Source of the DNA: Planomonospora sp. ID82291
GTDB taxonomy: Bacteria; Actinomycetota; Actinomycetes; Streptosporangiales; Streptosporangiaceae
Assembly: GCF_015711645.1 (NCBI RefSeq)
Contig: NZ_JABTEX010000003.1
Span: 620,001 to 684,000 of the forward strand
Direction: 5' to 3'
DNA length: 64,000 nucleotides
The notes below the pieces were generated by a model. The model saw only the letters and a list, made by a program, of their open reading frames with translations, ran no database searches and was not told the DNA's origin. How positions within the stretch are numbered: the stretch's first letter is position 1; every line of letters begins with the position of its first letter. A program made the position numbers and the translations under genes. This document shows positions 33,889 through 40,821 of this stretch, piece after piece.

Positions 33889-34623
33889 ATGCCGGGCGGC
33901 AGACTCACCCAGCAGGAACGCCGGCAGATCGCGCTGGGACTGGCCGACGGCCTGGCCTACGCGGAGATCGCCCGACGCCTCGACCGGCCGACCTCGACCG
34001 TCACCCGCGAGGTGACGCGCAACGGCGGCCCCGCCGCCTACCGGGCCGACCTCGCCCACCGCGCCAGCCAGCACCGCGCCCACCGCCGCAGGAAGAGCCC
34101 GCCCCCGGCCCCCGGCACGCCCCCGCAGGCCCACGGACGCGACGCCGAAGCCGTACGCGCCTACGAGGAGACGTTCACCACCGTCTTCATGCAAACGGGC
34201 CTGCCCGCGATGACGGCCCGGATGCTGGCGGCCCTCTACACCACCGACACCGGCAGCCTGACCGCCGCCGAACTCGCCGCACACCTCCAGGTCAGCCCCG
34301 CGACCGTCTCCAAGGCGGTCGCGTTCCTCGACGGCCAGGGCCTCATCCGCCGCGAACGCGACGAACGCCGCCGCGAACGCTACGTCGTCGACGACGACGT
34401 CATGTACCAGTCCACGATGGCCGGCGCCCGATCCACCGCCCACCTCGGCCGGATCGCCCGCCAGGGCGTGGACGTCCTGGGCCCCGACACCCCGGCCGCC
34501 GCCCGCCTGGAGAACATCGCCCGCTTCGTCGACTTCGTCTCCGAGAGCATCGCCCGCGCCGCGGACCAGGCCCGGGAGATCCTCCACACGAAACCCGGAA
34601 CGGCCCCGGACCGCGACGTCTGA
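33889..34623 (+). CDS. Hybrid HTH regulator: IS30-type HTH plus GbsR/MarR winged helix
   Basis: A 244-residue protein from ATG 33889, which has AAGGAG six bases upstream; ATG 33841 with GGAAGG is a second possible start. The N-terminal part (RLTQQERRQIALGLADGLAY, AEIARRLDRPTSTVTREVTR) is the helix-turn-helix used by IS30 transposases and some regulators. After a basic linker comes a GbsR/MarR winged helix (LTAAELAAHLQVSPATVSKA, then GLIRRERDERRRERYVV). A C-terminal helical segment probably dimerises. It is divergent from DUF4097, which it likely represses. Confidence 0.85.
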   Translation: MPGGRLTQQERRQIALGLADGLAYAEIARRLDRPTSTVTREVTRNGGPAAYRADLAHRASQHRAHRRRKSPPPAPGTPPQAHGRDAEAVRAYEETFTTVFMQTGLPAMTARMLAALYTTDTGSLTAAELAAHLQVSPATVSKAVAFLDGQGLIRRERDERRRERYVVDDDVMYQSTMAGARSTAHLGRIARQGVDVLGPDTPAAARLENIARFVDFVSESIARAADQAREILHTKPGTAPDRDV

Positions 34624-34745
34624 GCCCCGTCCGGATCCCGGTGAGGGCGAGCGCGGGTACGGCGAACGCGACCACGACGACAGAGCGCGATCCGCTCGTT
34701 CTCCGTCTGCCGGGGCAAGACCGGTCCGCCTCCGAAGCAAGCGGC

Positions 34746-34777
34746 ACGGCCCCCGTCGCGACCGAGGCGGGGGCCGT
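34746..34777 (-). terminator. 10-bp hairpin after Hsp70-type gene
   Basis: ACGGCCCCCG (34746-34755) pairs with 34768-34777 around a 12-base loop, 12 bases past the stop of the Hsp70-type gene. Confidence 0.6.
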
Positions 34778-34789
34778 ACCGGCGGCGCC

Positions 34790-37384
34790 TCACAGCGGCA
34801 GGTGCACCAGGGTGGCGGGGTGGTCGCGGGTGGCTCCGGTCGCGTCGGCGGGGCGGTGCAGGCAGAGCAGGCCCGTGGGGACCCGGACGACCGGCTCGAA
34901 CGTGCCCGCCGCGCGGTGGACCTCCCGCGCGCCCTCGGGGGTGACGTGCACGAGCCTGCTCCGGCCGGCGTCGAGCATGGTCAGCCAGAGGGAGTCGCCG
35001 TCGGCCACCAGGCGCGGGCGCTCCCAGCGGTACCGGGAGGTGAGGTGGCCCGCCAGGGCCGCCGACTTCTTGCCCATCAGGAACCGCAGCGTGCCGGACC
35101 GCTCGTCCAGGACGCTCACCGACCAGCCCCTGGCGGGGCTCACCTGGTCCGTGCCGACCGCGTAGAGGCTGCCGCCCGCCGGGACCCAGCGCAGCGCTCC
35201 GGTGGGCGGGCGCGGCGCGACCAGCGCGGGCCGGCCGGCGGCGGTGTCCGCCTCCAGCCCCGCCGAACTGGCCGTGAACCACCTGCCGTTGTGCAGGACG
35301 ACCTGGTGCAGCCGGCTGCGGCCCGGCTCCCGCACCGTCGGCCGGACCACGCCGCCGGGGTCGACCAGGCACAGCACCTGCCACGGCCGGAAGTCCTGGT
35401 GCCGGGTGGCGAACAGCGGTTTGTTGCTGCTGAACTGCCCGAGGACCACGGTGCAGCCGGGCGCCCCCACCGAGAGCGCCGGATCGGTGCCGCTGGGCGA
35501 GTCCTGGTCGATCAGCCGGCGCACCCGGTTGTCCTCGTTCACGAACCACCGGGCGTAGGGGCCCAGGTCGCGCGGCTGGGGCTCCTGGAAGAAGCCGCCG
35601 CCACCGCCCAGATCGACCTCGATCATCGCCAGCTGCCCGGTCTCCCCCCACGGCAGGCCCACCGCGGCGTCGACCGCGACGGTCTGCCGGGACTGGTAGA
35701 ACACCCACCCCGTACGGCCGTGCGCCAGCACGGTGGGGTCGCCCCAGGTCTGCAGCGGATGGGTGGAGCGGATGCCCAGTTCGGGGGTGAGCGCGCGCAC
35801 CAGGATCTGCGCCGGTCCGACCTGCTCCGTCGTGACGACACCCTCCCCCGAGGCGGCCCACTCCACCAGCCGCCCGAAGTGGAGCTCGCGGTCGTGGCGG
35901 CCCTCGACGCCGTCCAGCCTGCGCAGGAAGTGGCCGCCCTCGAACGCCTGGTGGACGAGGACCCGGCCGCCCGCGGCCCGCGCCTCCAGCACGTGGTCCA
36001 TCACCTTCTCGACGCCCTCGACCGAGGGCCCGTCCACCGCCGGGGTGCTCCCCGTTCCGGCGGAGGGCGCCCGGTGCCCTGCGGGCACGTGCATCGGACC
36101 GGTGGACGCCCGGTGCCCGCCGGCCGGGCCCCCGGCCGGACCGGGAGCGGCGGGGGCCGGGGCGGGCGCGGCGGGGACCCGGCCGCCGGGGCCGCCGGGG
36201 CCGCCGGGGCCGCCGGGGACGGGGTGTCCGCCGGTCGGGCCGGCGGGCCGCAGCGGGGTCCCGCCGGCCGAGTGCGAGCCGGTCGCCCGGCCGGGCTCGC
36301 GGTGTTCGACCTTGAGCTTCCAGGCGAGCTGCGCGGCGCCGTACGCGACGACGATCTTCGGATCGTCGTAGGTGCGCACCTTGTCCCCGAAGCGGTCGCG
36401 CACGGCCTGCTGGACCGAGGGCATCCGGCTGCCTCCGCCGGTCATGAACACCGCGGCCAGCTCGTCCGGGCCGATCCCCGCACCGCGGATCGTCTCCTCC
36501 AGGATGTCGGCCGTCCTGGTGATCTCCTCGCCGATGAGACCGCCCAGCTCGGTCCGGTCGATCTGCACGTCCTCGTTGACGCCGACCACGTAGTGGGAGG
36601 AGGTCTCGAACTTCGACAGGGTCTCCTTCGCCTCCCTGGCCGTCTTCAGCAGGTCGGCGGCGTAGCTGACGTAGCGGCGCTCGGGATTGGTGGTCACCTG
36701 CGTCCACCACTCGGGGTCGATGCGCTCCAGCTGCGTGCCGAAGAAGGCGAAGACCTGTTCGTCGAAGCCCTCGCCGCCGATCTCGTCGCTGCCGCCCGGC
36801 TCCCCCACGACCTTGAAGTCGCTGCCGTCGGCGGTGAGCACGGCCGCGTCGAACGTGCCGCCGCCCAGGTCGTAGACGGCCAGATAGGAGCCGCTCGGCA
36901 CCCGCCCGGAGGAGGCGAAGTAGCGGGCCGAGGCGACCGGCTCGTCGACGAAGGCGATCCGCACGCCCCGCACGACCTTCTTGGCCGCCGCCAGCAGCAC
37001 CGCCTTGCGCTCGGCGCTCCAGGCCACCGGGTGGGTCAGCGCGATGCAGTCGGGGTCCGCCCCGTCGAACCGGCGCCGGCCCTCGCTGACGAACAGCTCC
37101 AGCAGCGCCGCCATGGCGTCGGTGACGTCCACCGGGACCCCGCCGAGCAGCATCCGGCCCCGGCCCACGTAACGCTTGGGGTTGCGCTCGACGCGCTCGG
37201 GGCTGACGCCGATGCCCCGCTGGGCGATCCGGCCGGCCACCAGCGTCCCGCGCTCGTCCAGCATGACGGCGGAGGGGATGCGCCGCTCCCCCTCGACCTC
37301 CAGGACGTCGAAGCGGCCTTCGGCGGCCATCACCCCGGCGGAGAAACTCGTCCCGAGATCGACACCGAGGCACCACTGCGCCAT
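34790..37384 (-). CDS. Hsp70-type ATPase fused to a propeller-like C-terminal domain
   Basis: An 864-residue protein. Residues 1-360 are an Hsp70 nucleotide-binding domain: phosphate-1 loop GVDLGTSFSAG (7-17), phosphate-2 loop VYDLGGGTFDAAV (170-182), adenosine loop FMTGGGSRMPSVQQAV (313-328). A Gly/Pro-rich linker covers about 370-450. The remaining 410 residues have no Hsp70 substrate-binding beta-sandwich. They contain repeated Trp-rich strand motifs (GRTGWVFYQSRQ, GRWFTASSAG, GGSLYAVGTDQ, GDSLWLTMLD) suggestive of a beta-propeller. It may be a sensor or scaffold rather than a folding chaperone. The GrpE-like and dynamin-like genes nearby fit a common pathway. Confidence 0.88.
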   Translation of the reverse strand: MAQWCLGVDLGTSFSAGVMAAEGRFDVLEVEGERRIPSAVMLDERGTLVAGRIAQRGIGVSPERVERNPKRYVGRGRMLLGGVPVDVTDAMAALLELFVSEGRRRFDGADPDCIALTHPVAWSAERKAVLLAAAKKVVRGVRIAFVDEPVASARYFASSGRVPSGSYLAVYDLGGGTFDAAVLTADGSDFKVVGEPGGSDEIGGEGFDEQVFAFFGTQLERIDPEWWTQVTTNPERRYVSYAADLLKTAREAKETLSKFETSSHYVVGVNEDVQIDRTELGGLIGEEITRTADILEETIRGAGIGPDELAAVFMTGGGSRMPSVQQAVRDRFGDKVRTYDDPKIVVAYGAAQLAWKLKVEHREPGRATGSHSAGGTPLRPAGPTGGHPVPGGPGGPGGPGGRVPAAPAPAPAAPGPAGGPAGGHRASTGPMHVPAGHRAPSAGTGSTPAVDGPSVEGVEKVMDHVLEARAAGGRVLVHQAFEGGHFLRRLDGVEGRHDRELHFGRLVEWAASGEGVVTTEQVGPAQILVRALTPELGIRSTHPLQTWGDPTVLAHGRTGWVFYQSRQTVAVDAAVGLPWGETGQLAMIEVDLGGGGGFFQEPQPRDLGPYARWFVNEDNRVRRLIDQDSPSGTDPALSVGAPGCTVVLGQFSSNKPLFATRHQDFRPWQVLCLVDPGGVVRPTVREPGRSRLHQVVLHNGRWFTASSAGLEADTAAGRPALVAPRPPTGALRWVPAGGSLYAVGTDQVSPARGWSVSVLDERSGTLRFLMGKKSAALAGHLTSRYRWERPRLVADGDSLWLTMLDAGRSRLVHVTPEGAREVHRAAGTFEPVVRVPTGLLCLHRPADATGATRDHPATLVHLPL

Positions 37385-37675
37385 TTCTCACTCCTCGTCA
37401 GCACAGACCCGATCGGTCCGCCTCCGCCGGCCGCGGCCCGGTCGCGGCGGACGCGTGGGGAACGGTCCAGGACGGGCGAGAGGACCATCGGGCCGGGGGC
37501 GGGCCGGACATCATCTTCCTATGGTTTGTCGTGGCCGCATGACGTTTGGTTTGCCGGAGGAGCGCACTGTTCGCACCGGTTTTCCGGCCCGTCCGCGGCG
37601 CGGCCCTCAGGATCCCCCTCCACCGGTCCCCGGCGCGCCCCTCAGGTTCCCTCACGACCGGTCCCCGAACCGTCC
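37385..37675. other. Intergenic region upstream of Hsp70-type gene
   Basis: The 291 bases hold no convincing gene. The part 37500-37560 is AT-richer and contains, on the minus strand, the repeated element AAACCA (in CAAACCAAACG and ACAAACCATAGG), possibly promoter DNA. No palindrome like the CIRCE or HAIR heat-shock elements was found by eye. Confidence 0.35.
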
Positions 37676-38716
37676 TCAGGCCCTGTCGGTCCCGTCGCCG
37701 GGCCGCCCGGCCAGGGAGGCCAGGACGCGGGCGAACTCCTGCGGCGGCGCCACCACGAGCCGCGTCTGCCCGTCCTGGTCGACCAGGTCGGCCCTGATCA
37801 GGCGGAGGCGGCCCCGGTGCCACCAGTAGACCTGCGGGCTCAGCGGGTCGGCCGCGCGCTCGGACTCCCGCTGGGCGAACGTGCGCAGCCGCTCGATCGC
37901 GCGCACCACGTCCAGGCCCTCGACCGGGTGGACGACCAACGTCGCCGGGTCCGGCAGGACGACCAGCGCCCCGTCGGCGGGGACGGGGAAGTAGTCGTCC
38001 AGGTGGCGCAGGTGGGTGGCGGCGCACGCGGTCGAGCCGGTCAGCCGCCGGACGGCGACGCCGCCGAGGTCCTCCCGGGTCACCGAGAGCCGCTCGTCCT
38101 TGCGGGCGTTGTCGGCGGCCAGCTCCAGCGCCTGGGCGGGGGTGATCGGCCAGCAGCCGACCTCCTCCGGGCGGACCGGCCGGCCCGCGGGCCCGTAGCC
38201 GATCGTGAGCACCTCGACCAGGTCGGCGGCGAGGTGGCGGCCGACCACGCGGGCCGCGCCCAGGTCGTCGTCGAGCCGGATCCTGGTGCGCAGCAGGGGG
38301 CGGACCTGGGCGAGGTCGCAGGCGTCCAGCGGCTCGTCCAGCGTGGCCAGGGTGTGGGCCAGGTGCTCGGAGACGAGCGTCGGCCAGTCCTCGCGCGAGT
38401 GGCGTCCCGCCTCGGCGCGCAGCCCCGCCAGCCGCACCGTGACGGTGCGCGGACCGGGCGGCGTCTCCTGCGGCGTCGCGGCGGGGGTCCCCGCCGGCGT
38501 CCCGGACGGCGCCGCGGGCGAGGCCTCCTGCGGCGTCCCGGAGAGGGTCAGCGTGCCGCCGTCGGGGGCGAAGGAGCAGCTGTAGCCGAGGGAGCCGGCG
38601 ACCAGGCCGAGCAGGGAGTCGAGGTCGACGTCCTCCACCGGGCGCGGCGGCGGCCCCGCCTGCCGGCCGGCCCGCCGGCCGCGATGCCGCCGGATCCGGA
38701 AGAGCCTCAGCCTCAC
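37676..38716 (-). CDS. Unrecognised protein upstream of Hsp70-type gene (DUF1444-like layout)
   Basis: A 346-residue protein from GTG 38716 with GAGGGG upstream. It starts with a basic segment (RLRLFRIRRHRGRRAGR), then a small domain (LLGLVAGSLGYSCSFAPDGG) and an Ala/Pro/Gly linker. The main body contains WPTLVSEHLAHTLATLDEPL, VRPLLRTRIRLDDD, VEVLTIGYGPAGRPV and VYWWHRGRLRLIRADLV. The general pattern recalls DUF1444 (YtpQ) proteins, but I am not certain. It lies 40 bp after the LD-carboxypeptidase gene and 291 bp before the Hsp70-type gene on the same strand. Confidence 0.68.
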   Translation of the reverse strand: MRLRLFRIRRHRGRRAGRQAGPPPRPVEDVDLDSLLGLVAGSLGYSCSFAPDGGTLTLSGTPQEASPAAPSGTPAGTPAATPQETPPGPRTVTVRLAGLRAEAGRHSREDWPTLVSEHLAHTLATLDEPLDACDLAQVRPLLRTRIRLDDDLGAARVVGRHLAADLVEVLTIGYGPAGRPVRPEEVGCWPITPAQALELAADNARKDERLSVTREDLGGVAVRRLTGSTACAATHLRHLDDYFPVPADGALVVLPDPATLVVHPVEGLDVVRAIERLRTFAQRESERAADPLSPQVYWWHRGRLRLIRADLVDQDGQTRLVVAPPQEFARVLASLAGRPGDGTDRA

Positions 38717-38756
38717 GCGCGCGTCCCCTCTGCCGGGTTTCCTCTCTCTGGTCTCC

Positions 38757-39848
38757 TTAGAGTGCCCCGTCGGGATAGCGGATCGACCAGGTCAGGGAGC
38801 ACGATTCAGCATCAATACCACCAAGTGCCCCCATAGGCACACTGAGCTGCGGTGTTCCGTGGCCGACCGGGAGCCCCGCCACCACCGGCACGCCGAGCCC
38901 TCCGAGCCGCTCCCGCAGGACCGGATGAGGGTCGCCGCAGCCCGTCCACGAACCCAGCGCGAACCCCGCCGCCCCGTCCAGCGCCCCGGTCCCCAGCAGC
39001 TGCGTGAGCATCCGGTCGATCCGGTACGGCGCCTCCCCCACGTCCTCCAGCAGGACGATCCGCCCCTCGGCCCGCAGCCGGTACGGCGTGCCGCACAGCG
39101 CCGCCAGCAGCGACAGGTTCCCCCCGGTGATCGGGCCCGCGGCGCTCCCGGGCGCGATCACCCGATCCCCGGTGACGGACTCCGCGCCGCCGAACAGGGC
39201 CGCCGCCAGCCGCTCCAGGCTCCGGGGCTCGGGACCGCCCGGATCGGCGAGCAACGGCGCGGCCGGCATGGGGCCGAACCAGGAGACCAGTCCCAGCCGG
39301 ACCTCCAGCGCCCGGTGCAGGGCCGTGACGTCGCTGGAGCCGACCAGCGTCTTGGGCCCGGCCGCGCGCATGGCCGCCCAGTCGAGCAGGTCCAGGATCC
39401 GCGTCGCGCCGTAGCCGCCCCGCGCGCACAGCACCGCGGCGACCGCCGGATCGCACCAGGCCCGCTGCAGGTCGGCCGCCCGCGCCGCGTCGGACCCGGC
39501 CAGGTAGCGGTCGCGGTCGAGCACGTGGGCGCCCGTGACGACCTTCAGCCCCAGCCCGGCGAGCACGGCCGTGCCGCGGGCCAGCCGTACCGGGTCGACC
39601 GGCCCGGACGGGGCCACGACGGCCACCGTGTCCCCCGGCCGCAGGAGGGGCGGGACGGCGGCGGTCCTCGCACCGCCCGGACGCGGGACGGAGGCCGCCG
39701 CGAGGGCCTCCGCGGAGGGCCCCGCGGAAAGCCCCGCGGGAGGCCCCGCGGAGAGCCCCGCGGAGGACTCCGCGCCGCCCGGGCGCGGGGCGGCCGGGAC
39801 CGCGGCGGAACCCGTCCCGGCGTGCCCGGGCGTGGCCGGTTCGTTCAC
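38757..39848 (-). CDS. LD-carboxypeptidase (S66 family)
   Basis: A 363-residue protein. From residue 67 the S66 fold starts with LLRPGDTVAVVAPSGPVD; VLCARGGYGATRILDLLDW and KTLVGSSDVTALHRAL hold the nucleophile Ser. Further on, the Glu in IVLLEDVGEAPYRIDRML and the His in GLPVGHGTPQLSVPMG complete the triad. It trims the terminal D-Ala of murein tetrapeptides or related LD bonds in the cytosol. The first 66 residues are an unusual repetitive Ala/Gly/Pro/Ser extension (AGLSAGPPAGLSAGPSA) encoded by tandem DNA repeats; the start GTG 39848 is therefore less certain. Confidence 0.88.
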   Translation of the reverse strand: MNEPATPGHAGTGSAAVPAAPRPGGAESSAGLSAGPPAGLSAGPSAEALAAASVPRPGGARTAAVPPLLRPGDTVAVVAPSGPVDPVRLARGTAVLAGLGLKVVTGAHVLDRDRYLAGSDAARAADLQRAWCDPAVAAVLCARGGYGATRILDLLDWAAMRAAGPKTLVGSSDVTALHRALEVRLGLVSWFGPMPAAPLLADPGGPEPRSLERLAAALFGGAESVTGDRVIAPGSAAGPITGGNLSLLAALCGTPYRLRAEGRIVLLEDVGEAPYRIDRMLTQLLGTGALDGAAGFALGSWTGCGDPHPVLRERLGGLGVPVVAGLPVGHGTPQLSVPMGALGGIDAESCSLTWSIRYPDGAL

Positions 39849-39878
39849 TCCGCAAACGGTGCCACACTGGGGTCAGAC

Positions 39879-40760
39879 ATGCGACCTCCGCCCCACATCC
39901 TCGTGGTCAACGGCATCAAGGTCCGTCGGCCGGTGTTCGTGCTCGCCGCCCCGCACTCCGGCGCGGACCTGCTGGGCCGCGCCCTCAAACGCTCGCCCGG
40001 CTTCCACGTCACGATGGGCCGCGCCGCCGTGACCCACGTCGTGCACGCCTTCGCCCGGCGGCCCTCCATCGCCCGCCGGGGCCTGGGCGCCATCCGCGTG
40101 CTCCGCGACGCCATGGCCGAGTCCTGGCAGATCCTCCCCGGGGCGTGCCGCGAGTGCCCGGACGTCTGCCGGGAGGCGGGCGGGGTGACCGGGGCGGGCC
40201 CGTGCGCCACCGCCGGGACGGTCGCCCGGTTCGGCGACGCCAGTCCCGACCTCGTCTACAGCGCGCCCGTGCTGCTCCAGGCCTTCCCCGACGCCCGGTT
40301 CGTCCAGCTGGTCCGGGACGGCCGGGACGTGGCCGCCGACATGATGGCCGACCCGGCCGCCCTGTCGTGGTTCAAGCCGGTCCGGGTGAGCGACGACACC
40401 GAGTTCCCCAATCCCTTCCTCGGCGTCAAGTCCGCCGAGCACATCGACCGGTGGAAGGCGATGCCCACCGCGGGCAAGTGCGCGCTGCGCTGGCGCGGGG
40501 CGGTGCGCCTGGCCGCGGAGCTGCACCGCGAACTCCCCCGCGAGCAGCTGCTGACCCTGCGCTACGAGGAGCTGGCGGCCTCGCCCGGCGAGACGGTGGA
40601 GATCCTCTCCCGCTTCCTGGAGACCCGCGTCTCCAAGGTCGCGCTGTACGGCCGGAACGCCCCGCAGGTCGGCGCCTGGCGCACCCGCCTGCGCTCCGAG
40701 GACGCCGAGCTGGTGGAGAAGGTCGCCCGCGAGGAACTCGCCCGCCTGGGCTACCGGTGA
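39879..40760 (+). CDS. Sulfotransferase-like protein (PAPS-dependent)
   Basis: A 293-residue protein. The 5'-phosphosulfate loop is VLAAPHSGADLLGRALKRSP (residues 21-40), and the 3'-phosphate region is FVQLVRDGRDVAADMM (about 142-157). ALRWRGAVRLAAELHRELP and LTLRYEELAASPGETVEIL are also typical of the sulfotransferase family. A Cys-rich insert (GACRECPDVCREAGG) lies at about residue 88-102 and is unusual. The acceptor is unknown. It is divergent from the LD-carboxypeptidase gene, with only 30 bp between starts, and convergent with the ABC transporter. Confidence 0.83.
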   Translation: MRPPPHILVVNGIKVRRPVFVLAAPHSGADLLGRALKRSPGFHVTMGRAAVTHVVHAFARRPSIARRGLGAIRVLRDAMAESWQILPGACRECPDVCREAGGVTGAGPCATAGTVARFGDASPDLVYSAPVLLQAFPDARFVQLVRDGRDVAADMMADPAALSWFKPVRVSDDTEFPNPFLGVKSAEHIDRWKAMPTAGKCALRWRGAVRLAAELHRELPREQLLTLRYEELAASPGETVEILSRFLETRVSKVALYGRNAPQVGAWRTRLRSEDAELVEKVAREELARLGYR

Positions 40761-40821
40761 CCGCCCGCTCCGCCGGTCACGACCGGCCGCCCGCCGGACC
40801 GCCCGCTGCGCCGGTCACGAC
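40759..40821. repeat. 25-bp direct repeat, period 38, covering gene-end stops
   Basis: GACCGCCCGCTCCGCCGGTC and the next five bases (40759-40783) recur at 40797-40821 with one change. One copy begins at the sulfotransferase stop, the other includes the stop of the ABC transporter gene. Confidence 0.75.

Noticed and set aside
33889-34623. IS30 transposase, because of the N-terminal HTH
   Set aside because: There is no DDE catalytic domain or terminal inverted repeats; a GbsR/MarR winged helix follows instead.
34380-37391. A 1003-codon minus-strand frame overlapping the Hsp70-type gene in another frame
   Set aside because: It shows shadow composition, while the Hsp70 motifs lie in the other frame, ending at 34790.
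34802-38836. A 1344-codon plus-strand frame opposite the Hsp70-type gene
   Set aside because: It is the complement of a clear Hsp70-type gene; its composition is His/Gln/Arg/Gly-rich without motifs.
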